Shown: positions 15,018 through 22,519 of the stretch, piece after piece
Numbering within the stretch: the first letter of the stretch is position 1
Layout of the letters: the number at the start of each line of letters is the position of its first letter
From: Provencibacterium sp.
Lineage (GTDB): Bacteria; Bacillota; Clostridia; Oscillospirales; Ruminococcaceae
Reading direction: 5' to 3'
DNA: 64,000 bases
Assembly (NCBI GenBank): GCA_022792175.1
Contig: JAAWAN010000028.1
Location: forward strand, 142,681 to 206,680
Translations under genes and position numbers: made by a program
Notes under the pieces: generated by a model
The model's input: only the letters and a program-made list of their open reading frames with translations
The model's database searches: none
Told to the model about the DNA's origin: nothing

Positions 15018-16005
15018 GGGCCGCGCCGCCCTTCTGGCGGCGCTTAGCCTTCTGCTTTTGGCCGCTCTGCTTTTCAGCCTGCGCACCGGCAGCCGGGGCT
15101 ACTCCTTTCCGGCGCTTTTCGCGGCGCTCCTTTCTTCAGATGAGCAGGATGTTATCCGGCGGGTGCTGGTGCATGTGCGCATCCCCCGCACGCTGGCCTG
15201 CGCGCTGGCGGGCGCTGCTCTCGCTGCCGCGGGCGCGCTCACCCAGGCGGTGCTGCACAATGCCATGGCCAGTCCCAACATCATCGGCGTGAACGCCGGG
15301 GCAGGCTTTTTCTCGCTGCTGCTGTCGCTATTGCTGCCGGGCGTTTCCCGGGCGGCGGCGATGGGCGCCTTTTTAGGCGCGCTGGGAACGGCGCTTTTGA
15401 TCTATGCGCTGGCGCTTCGGGCCGGCCTTTCCCGCACGACGCTGATTCTGGCGGGCGTTGCCATCAGCAGCATTCTCAATGCCGCGACTAACGCTGTCAC
15501 CCTTCTTTTCCCTGATATCGCCATTGGCTCGGCCGGGTTTATGGTGGGCGGTTTTTCCGGGGTCAATCTCGCCGCCCTTCAAAATGCCGCCCCTTACCTT
15601 ATCGCCGGGTTTCTGCTGGCGGCACTGCTCGCCGTCGAGCTGGATATTCTGCAGCTGGGCGAGCAGAGCGCCGCCTCTCTGGGGCTGCATGTTGCCCGCA
15701 CCCGGTTTCTGGCCATTCTCTCCGCGGCGCTTCTGGCAGGGGCGGCAGTCAGCTTTGCGGGGCTGCTCGGCTTTGTCGGGCTGCTGGCCCCTCATGCTGC
15801 CCGCCGGCTGATTGGCGGGAGCAACGTTTTGCTGCTGCCCGCCTGCTCGCTGCTGGGGGCGGCATTCGTCCTTCTCTGCGATGCCCTTTCCCGGGCGCTC
15901 TTCTCCCCTTATGAGCTGCCGGTGGGCATCGTTCTCTCGCTGCTGGGCGGCCCGTTTTTTCTCTTTCTGCTGCTGCGCCAGCGAAGGAGGCAGGCTGATG
16001 ATTGA
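14965..16005 (+). CDS. FecCD-family ABC permease
   Basis: A 346-residue membrane protein with about ten hydrophobic segments. It carries FecCD family signatures: IRIPRTLA-type (VRIPRTLACALAGAALAAAG), LTQAVLHNAMASPNIIGVNAGAG, a central GFMVGGFSG segment, and the ATPase-contact loop FVGLLAPHAARRLIGG. ATG at 14965 has GGGGGGAG upstream and overlaps the binding-protein gene by 53 nt; its stop overlaps the ATPase gene by 8 nt. It forms the transmembrane pore, probably as a homodimer since no second permease is present. Confidence 0.9.
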   Translation: MPILPKSFIRSLPPKSAKGRAALLAALSLLLLAALLFSLRTGSRGYSFPALFAALLSSDEQDVIRRVLVHVRIPRTLACALAGAALAAAGALTQAVLHNAMASPNIIGVNAGAGFFSLLLSLLLPGVSRAAAMGAFLGALGTALLIYALALRAGLSRTTLILAGVAISSILNAATNAVTLLFPDIAIGSAGFMVGGFSGVNLAALQNAAPYLIAGFLLAALLAVELDILQLGEQSAASLGLHVARTRFLAILSAALLAGAAVSFAGLLGFVGLLAPHAARRLIGGSNVLLLPACSLLGAAFVLLCDALSRALFSPYELPVGIVLSLLGGPFFLFLLLRQRRRQADD

Positions 16006-16753
16006 GTTTCGAAAGGTCTGCGCCGGCTATGGGGGAAGGCCGGTCCTTCACCGGCTGAACCTGCAGGTCCATCCGGGGGAGGTGCTCGCCCTCATCGGCC
16101 CGAACGGCTGCGGGAAGAGCACGCTGCTGCGCGCCGCCGCCCGCCAGCTGCCGCTGGAGGGGGGAGAGATTCTGCTGAACGGCCGGGATATCCGCCAGTT
16201 TGAGCGCACTGAATTTGCGCGCACTGCCGCCTTTCTGCCGCAGCAGGCGCAGAGCCCGCCCGCTATTACAGTCAGCTCGCTCGTCTGCTACGGGCGCTTC
16301 CCTTATCTGGGCCTCTCGCGCAGGCTGCACAAAGCCGACCGCGAGGCGGTGCAGCGGGCAATGGAGCGCACCGGCACTGCCGATTGGGCGCAGCGCGAGC
16401 TGCGCGCCCTCTCCGGCGGCGAACGGCAGCGGGTATATATCGCCATGGCGCTCGCCCAGGGGACGGAAACGATCTTTCTGGATGAGCCCACCACCTATCT
16501 GGACATGCGCTACCAGTTCGAGCTGCTCGAGCTGATACGGGAGCTGAAAAAGGAGGGGAAAACCATCGTCATGGTGCTGCATGACCTCTCGCTCGCGCTG
16601 CGCTACAGCGACCGGGCCGCGCTGATGGAAAATGGGCAGATTGCCGCCTGCGACATTCCGCAGGCGCTGGCCGAGGGCGGGCAGCTCGACCGGGTTTTCC
16701 GCATTGTTACCCACCGGCAGGGGGATTGCTACTTTTTCACCGCCCGGCCATAG
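15998..16753 (+). CDS. FepC/FhuC-type ABC ATPase
   Basis: A 251-residue ATP-binding subunit for the adjacent metal-chelate/cobalamin permease. Walker A GPNGCGKST (34-42), Q-loop near 82, signature LSGGERQ (138-144), Walker B IFLDEP (159-164) followed by TTYLD, and the switch histidine in VLHDLSLA are intact. EPTTYLD is typical of the iron-siderophore group. The start overlaps the permease stop. The three-gene importer ends at a terminator. Confidence 0.93.
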   Translation: MIEFRKVCAGYGGRPVLHRLNLQVHPGEVLALIGPNGCGKSTLLRAAARQLPLEGGEILLNGRDIRQFERTEFARTAAFLPQQAQSPPAITVSSLVCYGRFPYLGLSRRLHKADREAVQRAMERTGTADWAQRELRALSGGERQRVYIAMALAQGTETIFLDEPTTYLDMRYQFELLELIRELKKEGKTIVMVLHDLSLALRYSDRAALMENGQIAACDIPQALAEGGQLDRVFRIVTHRQGDCYFFTARP

Positions 16754-16767
16754 GCACCCGTTAAAAC

Positions 16768-16797
16768 AGAAAAAAGAGCGGCCTGCCGCCCTTTTTT
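16768..16797 (+). terminator. Intrinsic terminator after the ABC importer
   Basis: GCGGC/GCCGC arms (16778-16782 and 16785-16789) flanked by an A-run on the left and a T6 tract on the right. It lies between the ATPase stop and the MFS gene. Confidence 0.65.
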
Positions 16798-16817
16798 AAG
16801 AAAGGATGTTTCTCTTT

Positions 16818-18083
16818 ATGAAGCCCCTCGCTCTCCTGCGGCGCCACCCGCTGATGCGCACGCTCATCGAGCTGCGCGGCAATCCGCGCGCCTGCGTGTA
16901 TACCGAGCCGCTCTGGGGAATCCCCTATAACCTCTATATTCCCTATGCGAGCCTGTATATGGCCCAGCTGGGCCTCACCGACCTGCAGATCGGCCTCATC
17001 GCCACCTTCTCCGCCTTTTTCCAGATGTTCGGCGCCCTATTCGGGGGACTGCTCACCGATAAGCTCGGGCGGCGCAAAACCACCTTCATCTTCGATATGA
17101 TTTCCTGGAGCATCCCCTCGCTTATCTGGATGTGCTCCCAGAACTTCTGGTGGTTTTTTGCCGCCACCGTTTTCAACAGCATGTGGCAGGTGACCGATAA
17201 CGCCTGGAGCTGCCTGCTCGTTGAGGACTGCGACTCAGAAAAGCTGGTGGATGTTTACACCTGGGTCAGCGTTTCGGGGCTGCTCTCGGTCTTTTTCGCC
17301 CCGCTTTCCAGCCTTCTGGTCGGGCGCTTTTCAGTCGTTCCCGCCATGCGCATGCTCTATCTGTTCACCTTTCTCATGATGACCAGCAAATTTCTCATTC
17401 TCTATCACTTCTCTACCGAAACGGCACAGGGGAAAATCCGCCGGGAGCAGACGAAAAACACCTCCTTTTTCTCCCTCTTTCGCGGCTACGGCCAGATTTT
17501 CCGGAATATTCTGCACACCCCCGCCACCTTTGTGGCCCTCGCGCTCAAGGTGCTCATCAACATCACCCAGATGATCAACGGCAACTTCTTCGGGCTGTAT
17601 ATCACCCGCCAGCTCGGTATCCCGGAGGGATATGTCGCCCTCTTCCCGATGGTGCGTGCAGCGGTCATGCTGACCTTTATTTTCACCATTCAGCATAAGC
17701 TCAACCAGATGAAGTTCCGGCCCATCATGTTTTCCGGCGCGGCGCTCTATCTGCTCGCAAACGTCACCCTGCTGCTCACCTCCGGCCAGAGCCTCTGGCT
17801 GCTCGCTGTCTACCTGCTGCTCGATGCCTTCTCGGCCGCCCTGCTCATTCCCCGCAACGACTCGATTCTTGTCCTTTTTGTCGACAGGCAGGAGCGCGCC
17901 CGCACCCTCGGGCTGCTCTTTGTCATAACGCTCGGCATCACCTCTCCCTTCGGCGCGCTTGTCGGCCGGCTGTCGGAGATGAGCATCCGCCTGCCGTTCC
18001 TTTTAAACATCCTTCTGTTCGGCATGATTATCCTGCTCATCCTCTTCTCCCGCCCGCTCAAAGAGCAGGATGCGCAGGAATAA
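16818..18083 (+). CDS. MFS transporter
   Basis: A 421-residue, twelve-segment integral membrane protein. The cytoplasmic loop 2-3 motif is recognisable as GGLLTDKLGRRKTT, the hallmark of the major facilitator superfamily, with a long central loop around residues 190-215. ATG at 16818 was preferred to ATG at 16806 because AAAGGA (16801-16806) would abut the latter. It follows a FecBCD-type importer and is convergent with ribokinase. The closing segment is degenerate, so the substrate cannot be given; sugar, peptide or siderophore export are all possible. An inverted repeat (18072-18094) covers its stop codon. Confidence 0.8.
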   Translation: MKPLALLRRHPLMRTLIELRGNPRACVYTEPLWGIPYNLYIPYASLYMAQLGLTDLQIGLIATFSAFFQMFGALFGGLLTDKLGRRKTTFIFDMISWSIPSLIWMCSQNFWWFFAATVFNSMWQVTDNAWSCLLVEDCDSEKLVDVYTWVSVSGLLSVFFAPLSSLLVGRFSVVPAMRMLYLFTFLMMTSKFLILYHFSTETAQGKIRREQTKNTSFFSLFRGYGQIFRNILHTPATFVALALKVLINITQMINGNFFGLYITRQLGIPEGYVALFPMVRAAVMLTFIFTIQHKLNQMKFRPIMFSGAALYLLANVTLLLTSGQSLWLLAVYLLLDAFSAALLIPRNDSILVLFVDRQERARTLGLLFVITLGITSPFGALVGRLSEMSIRLPFLLNILLFGMIILLILFSRPLKEQDAQE

Positions 18084-18173
18084 AAATCCTGCGCCTGCCG
18101 AAAGCTCCCTGCCGGAAAAATGAAGGGCAAACGGGGCGGGCGCTTTTTAAAGGTAGGAAGGATGCGCCCCTTC

Positions 18174-19100
18174 TTATCCATATATCTTTTTCCTCTGCTC
18201 CTCCACCTCTTCCCCGGAGGGAACAGAGGATTGCGCGCCTTTGCGGGTTACGACGATGGAGGAAACAAGGTTTGCATAGCGAACCGCCTCTATCAGCTTC
18301 TCCCCCATCGAAAGCTTCATGGCCAGCGCGGCGCTGAAGCTGTCGCCCGCTGCCGTGGTATCCACCGCGCGAACGGCATGCCCCGGGATATGGGCAGTCT
18401 CGCCGTTTTGGGTATCGACATATACTCCCTTTTCCCCGAGGGTCACCAGCACGTTTTTAACCCCATATTCCTTCAGCCGCCGGGCAGAGCGCTCCACCTG
18501 CTTTCCGGCATCCGGATCGCCGAGCAGAATGCCCAGCTCGGTTTCATTCGGCTTGATTATATCTATATAGGGATAAAGCTCCTTCGGAAATTCGCCCGTA
18601 GCGGGCGCCGGGTCCAGAATGACCCGCTTGCCCAGGGAAAACGCCGTACGGATGGTATAGTCAATCGTCCCCATCGGAATCTCCATCTGCAGCAAAACGG
18701 TCGAGCACTCCTCCAGCAGCTGCCGCTGACTGCGGATATCCTCTGCTGTCAGCAGGGCATTCGCCCCCGGCAAAACGACAATGCTGTTATCCCCCCGGCT
18801 GTCCACATAGATGATGGCCCGCCCGGTCTGCCCGCCCGGCTTTACCAGAACCCCCTCTACCTTAACACCGGCCTGCCGGAGATTATCGCACAGTGCCTGC
18901 CCGTCCGGGTCATCGCCCACTGCCCCCAGAAAGCGGACCGCACCGCCCAGTTTGCCGATGGCATAGGCCTGATTGGCCCCCTTCCCGCCCGGGCTCTGCT
19001 GAAATCCCCCGGCAAGAATCGTCTCCCCTACTGCCGGAAAATGCGAAAGGGTCACTGTCATATCCATATTCAGGCTGCCAACTACCAGAACCTGCTCCAT
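18174..19100 (-). CDS. rbsK: Ribokinase
   Basis: A 308-residue enzyme that phosphorylates D-ribose at O5 with ATP so that it can enter the pentose phosphate pathway. The N-terminal GGKGANQAYA (38-47), substrate motif GSLNMDM (8-14) and C-terminal DTTAAGDSFSAAL with catalytic D253 are all typical, as is the length. The monovalent-cation loop region (AVDTTAAGD) is conserved. It is not next to a ribose ABC operon and stands alone, reading leftward from a leader filled with hairpins. The ATG at 19100 has GGGGAGGAA upstream. Confidence 0.9.
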   Translation of the reverse strand: MEQVLVVGSLNMDMTVTLSHFPAVGETILAGGFQQSPGGKGANQAYAIGKLGGAVRFLGAVGDDPDGQALCDNLRQAGVKVEGVLVKPGGQTGRAIIYVDSRGDNSIVVLPGANALLTAEDIRSQRQLLEECSTVLLQMEIPMGTIDYTIRTAFSLGKRVILDPAPATGEFPKELYPYIDIIKPNETELGILLGDPDAGKQVERSARRLKEYGVKNVLVTLGEKGVYVDTQNGETAHIPGHAVRAVDTTAAGDSFSAALAMKLSMGEKLIEAVRYANLVSSIVVTRKGAQSSVPSGEEVEEQRKKIYG

Positions 19101-19310
19101 GTCTTCATATTCCTCCCCTGCCGGGCGCCTGCCCTGACTAAAAGCCGGCGCTGCCGGAAAACTTATAATAGGTATTACCGCACAGCGGCCGGGCTCTGCG
19201 CTGCCGCCAGCCTTTTCCGCTTATGAGCGCATAATATCCGCTTGTGGCTATTATATCATATCTGCAGGGCTTCGCCCGGCGTTGCCGGTTTCGCCAGGAT
19301 GTAACAAGCG

Positions 19311-19395
19311 CACTTTGCGCCGCAAAGCGGCGCAGCCCGCTGAAAGCGGGTTCAGGAAAGCTCTGCTTTCCTGTTTACGCTTATTATAACACAAA
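19311..19395 (-). repeat. Promoter-plus-hairpin leader element before rbsK
   Basis: Reading leftward, a TATAAT box (19388-19383) is followed 10 nt later by three hairpins in a row: CAGGAAAGC/GCTTTCCTG (loop TCT as written on +; 19353-19373), CCCGC/GCGGG (19336-19350) and TGCGCCGC/GCGGCGCA (loop AAA; 19316-19334). The same order, sequence and spacing recurs at 34857-34932 before the redox fusion. No good -35 is seen here. The rest of the gap to 19100 has more short-loop hairpins and a second TATAAT. Confidence 0.6.
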
Positions 19396-19448
19396 AAGAA
19401 GGTTCATGGGACTAAAACAGGCGGAGCCCCAAAATAATCGGAAATCAG

Positions 19449-19477
19449 TTGCCCAAACCACACCTTTATAGTATACT
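19449..19477 (+). promoter_or_regulatory. Putative promoter for the DUF4261 gene
   Basis: TTGCCC (19449-19454), 17-nt spacer, TATACT (19472-19477), about 85 nt before the start at 19563. Confidence 0.55.
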
Positions 19478-19562
19478 GGATGAAAAGCTGCCGGAGAAAA
19501 AAGCCGGGGCAAAGGCCCGAACCCTCCCTCAGCCGGCCCTTTGCTATTAGAGGTGAAAAATT

Positions 19563-20693
19563 ATGGAAAACAAAAAAGAAGAAAGCCGTCTGGCTGCTAA
19601 AACCCTTTCAGGCTGGCTCAAAAAAAACAGCGGGCGTCCCGGCCGCCGAATAAAAGAGGCTGGCCGCTTCGAGCTGCATGGAAGGCGCTATTACTTCTTC
19701 CGGTATAAGCGCTCCTTCTTCGGAAAGAAATGGCTGCTGGGCGTCAGCGGCGGCTACCGGGGAGAAAAAGCTGAGGGCTGCGGACATACGCAGGGAGAGC
19801 TTCCCTATCAGCCGGAGAGTGCTCTGGCGGATGCCGTCCGCCTGGTGGAGGCGCGCCGGGAGTATTGGATGCGGCGCGCGCGCGGCATTCAGGATTCGGA
19901 AACCGGCCCTTCCCCCGAGGTTCAGCAGCTTCTGCAGCTGCTCGCCCCGGGGAGCGGACGCCACTCCTTTCTCGGTTCGGTGCTGCTCAGCCGCCCGGCT
20001 TTTGATGTGAACCAGCTCTGCGCCCAGCTGAAAACCGATTGGGACTGGCCCGCCTCCTGTGTCCATATTCAGCATGCCGGCTCGGCCACCTTCGACTATC
20101 AGGGAATGCTGGCCGCTGTTACACTCGCTTTGGAACCGGTTCCGGAGGGGGAGGCGGAGCAGTATGCCGTCAACAATTTTTACTGGGAGGGAGCGATGGA
20201 GGCCGCACGCAGCCACACCGCCCACCTGCAGGTAGCCGTTATGGGAAACGAAGGGGCGCTGGAAACGGCTACGGTCTTTTCCCAGCTGTGTGCCAGCTGC
20301 CTCACCCAGCAGAGCGTCTGCGCCGTCTGTACGGCGGGCGCCGTTTTCCAGCCGGAATTTTATCGGGAGCAGGCCCTGCTTCTGAAAGAAGGGGATTATC
20401 CGGTGCGCGACTGGATTTATATCGGTGTTACCAGCGGACAGCAGGGCCTAAACGCCTATACCTATGGGCTGGAAAACTTCGGTCTGCCGGAGATGGAGAT
20501 TCTCGGCAGCTTCTGGAAGCGGGAGGAGCTTGAGGATTTTCTCTGCGAGGTGGCGCGTTATGCCCTGCGCTCCGGCCGCCCGTTTCATACCGGCGAGGGC
20601 GCGGGTTTCTGCCGGGATGAGCGTTTCCCCATCCGCCGTTCCCTCGGCGTTTCGGTGGATGGAATGAGCTTAAAAATCGAGACCGGCGAATAA
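19563..20693 (+). CDS. DUF4261 domain protein
   Basis: A 376-residue soluble protein. Residues 1 to about 115 form a charged N-terminal region (KRSFFGKKWLLGVSGGY). The C-terminal two thirds carry what looks like a DUF4261 domain: FLGSVLLSRPAFDVNQL, a SHTAHLQVAVMG strand, the Cys-containing TQQSVCAVCTAGAVF, then WIYIGVTSGQQGLNAYTYGL with GLENFGLPEMEIL. Proteins of this family are widespread but functionally undefined, though often near stress or toxin-immunity genes. It stands alone with its own promoter between divergent rbsK and an amidohydrolase. AGAGG lies before ATG. Confidence 0.7.
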   Translation: MENKKEESRLAAKTLSGWLKKNSGRPGRRIKEAGRFELHGRRYYFFRYKRSFFGKKWLLGVSGGYRGEKAEGCGHTQGELPYQPESALADAVRLVEARREYWMRRARGIQDSETGPSPEVQQLLQLLAPGSGRHSFLGSVLLSRPAFDVNQLCAQLKTDWDWPASCVHIQHAGSATFDYQGMLAAVTLALEPVPEGEAEQYAVNNFYWEGAMEAARSHTAHLQVAVMGNEGALETATVFSQLCASCLTQQSVCAVCTAGAVFQPEFYREQALLLKEGDYPVRDWIYIGVTSGQQGLNAYTYGLENFGLPEMEILGSFWKREELEDFLCEVARYALRSGRPFHTGEGAGFCRDERFPIRRSLGVSVDGMSLKIETGE

Positions 20694-20707
20694 ATGAGGC
20701 CTTTTTA

Positions 20708-20736
20708 TTGACCCGGAGAGGCAAAAGCGCTACAAT
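20708..20736 (+). promoter_or_regulatory. Sigma-A promoter for the amidohydrolase
   Basis: TTGACC (20708-20713), 17-nt spacer, TACAAT (20731-20736), about 31 nt before the TTG start at 20768, giving a short leader. Confidence 0.75.
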
Positions 20737-20767
20737 AAAGGAAATATACGGCGAAAGGGTGTTTTAT

Positions 20768-21916
20768 TTGCTGCTTTGTATCAAAAACGGCCGTGTTCAT
20801 GATGCCATCAGTCGCGAGCCCTATCTGGCAGATATTCTGATTAGAGATGGAAAAATTGCCGAAATCGGCCCCGGCCTCCCGGTACCCGCAGGGTGCGAGA
20901 CGGTCGATGCCTCCGGAAAGGAGATCTACCCCGGATTTGTGGATGCGCATTGCCATGTTGGCATGGAGGAGAGCGGCATCGGCTTCGAGGGGGACGATGT
21001 CAACGAAATGGGGGATATTTTCAGCCCCCAGCTGCGGGCGATTGACGGTATTCAGCCGACCGACCCCACCCTGCTGGAGGCCGCCCGCGCAGGGGTAACG
21101 ACCGCCTGCACCGGCCCCGGCTCGGCCAACGTTCTCGGCGGCACCTTCGCCGCCATTAAAACGGTGGGCACGCGGGTGGATAAAATGATCGTGCGCAACC
21201 CCATCGCCATGAAGTGTGCCTTTGGCGAAAACCCCAAAAAGTGCTACCGGGATAAGGGGAATTCCTCCCGCATGTCCACCGCCGCCCGGCTGCGCGAGGC
21301 GCTCTTTAAGGCAAGGGAATATGATGAAAAGCTTTCTGCCGCAGGCGATGACCCGCTTAAAAAGCCGGCCTATGATATCAAGCTCGAGGCGCTGCTTCCC
21401 GTTTTGCATGGGGAAATTCCGCTCAAGGCACACGCCCACCGGGCGGATGACCTGTTCACCGCGCTGCGCATTGCCAGGGAATTCGGCGTTAAAATCACCC
21501 TCGAGCACGTGACCGAGGGGCACCTCATTGCCGATGAGCTGGCAGCTGAGCATGTGCCGGTGGCGGTCGGTCCTTCGCTGACCCATGCCACCAAATTCGA
21601 GCTGCGGGACAAGACCTTCGCAACGCCGGGAATCCTCGCACAAAAGGGATGCGACGTTTCGATTATCACCGATTCGCCGGTCATTCCGCTCAATTATCTG
21701 CCGCTGTGCGCCGCGTTGGCTATAAAGTCCGGAATGGACCCGTTTGATGCGCTGCGCGCCATTACCATTAATCCCGCCAGGCATGCCGGTATCGCCGACC
21801 GGGTCGGTTCGATTGAAAAGGGCAAGGATGCCGACCTCGTGATTATGGATGGGAACTGCTTTGCGGTTGAAACCAACGTTTTGCAGGTATATATCGAAGG
21901 CAAGCCGGTAAAATAA
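20768..21916 (+). CDS. Amidohydrolase (imidazolonepropionase-like)
   Basis: A 382-residue metal-dependent hydrolase of the amidohydrolase superfamily. Visible are the N-terminal beta-sandwich leading to GFVDAHCHVG (HxH metal pair), the conserved lysine region AMKCAFGENPK, KAHAHRADDL and LEHVTEG (third and fourth histidines), SIITDSPVIP with the catalytic aspartate, and the C-terminal GSIEKGKDADLVIMDG strand. TTG at 20768 with AAAGGGTG upstream was chosen; the frame opens earlier but over the promoter. Members hydrolyse cyclic amides or dipeptides. The substrate is unknown. No obvious operon partner. Confidence 0.88.
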   Translation: MLLCIKNGRVHDAISREPYLADILIRDGKIAEIGPGLPVPAGCETVDASGKEIYPGFVDAHCHVGMEESGIGFEGDDVNEMGDIFSPQLRAIDGIQPTDPTLLEAARAGVTTACTGPGSANVLGGTFAAIKTVGTRVDKMIVRNPIAMKCAFGENPKKCYRDKGNSSRMSTAARLREALFKAREYDEKLSAAGDDPLKKPAYDIKLEALLPVLHGEIPLKAHAHRADDLFTALRIAREFGVKITLEHVTEGHLIADELAAEHVPVAVGPSLTHATKFELRDKTFATPGILAQKGCDVSIITDSPVIPLNYLPLCAALAIKSGMDPFDALRAITINPARHAGIADRVGSIEKGKDADLVIMDGNCFAVETNVLQVYIEGKPVK

Positions 21917-22038
21917 GCGGGTGGCCATTGAAGGAAAAGCAGGCGCCTTTGCAAACGATATCTGCCCATATAAAATAAGGGCCGCGGCATCCATAATAAA
22001 AGCCCTTTCCCTTTGTCATCTGGAAAAACCGGTTTTTT

Positions 22039-22086
22039 GCAGATGTCCGCAAAGATGTTCCATTCTTTGCGGACATCTGCTTTTTT
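22039..22086 (+). terminator. Intrinsic terminator after the amidohydrolase
   Basis: A perfect 17-bp stem (22039-22055 and 22064-22080, 8-nt loop) is followed by TTTTTT. It isolates the amidohydrolase from the AT-rich control region of the next operon. Confidence 0.85.
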
Positions 22087-22243
22087 GTCTCAGACAAATC
22101 AATCCATTATGCAGCTTCCCCAAAAAATAACTGCAAAATTTGCCATGCGACCTGGGAAATCCTCCGCTCTCCCGCACTCATTTTGCATATTCCATGGTAT
22201 AAAATTTTAAAAATGGAAGGGATATACAAAAATAAAATGCATA

Positions 22244-22272
22244 TTGACAAAATAGATGTAATTTTATATAAT
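22244..22272 (+). promoter_or_regulatory. Consensus sigma-A promoter of the heparinase/ABC operon
   Basis: TTGACA (22244-22249), 17-nt spacer, TATAAT (22267-22272): both hexamers match consensus exactly. It lies in a locally AT-rich gap (21917-22519) with no gene, and is followed by about 240 nt of leader before the first start. Confidence 0.85.
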
Positions 22273-22348
22273 GCAAGTATATTATTTTAATGTACACTTT
22301 AAGGACTCTTCATTTCCAGGAAAAAAGTTCAGAAATAACAACAAAAAA

Positions 22349-22389
22349 CGCATGGAACTTATCCAAAATTTGGACAAAGGCTCCATGCG
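22349..22389 (+). promoter_or_regulatory. Nested inverted repeats in the operon leader
   Basis: Outer arms CGCATGGA (22349-22356) and TCCATGCG (22382-22389) enclose the palindrome TCCAAAATTTGGA (22362-22374). Being downstream of the promoter, this could be a repressor operator (roadblock) or a leader RNA structure. Confidence 0.5.
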
Positions 22390-22519
22390 AAACTGTTGTG
22401 TATAAGCTCTAAAACTCAGTTTGTAAATGTGTATTTTTAGCAACAAACAGCCTGCTTCCGCTTCATCTCTCGGCCGGCAAGCCTGGCCGTATCTGCAAAC
22501 AGAAAGGATGGCTGGCGCC

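Noticed and set aside
16806..16817. ATG at 16806 as the MFS start
   Set aside because: It overlaps the only ribosome-site candidate; ATG at 16818 has workable spacing.
18072..18094. GCGCAGGA/TCCTGCGC hairpin over the MFS stop as a terminator
   Set aside because: No U-tract follows on either strand; noted only as an inverted repeat.
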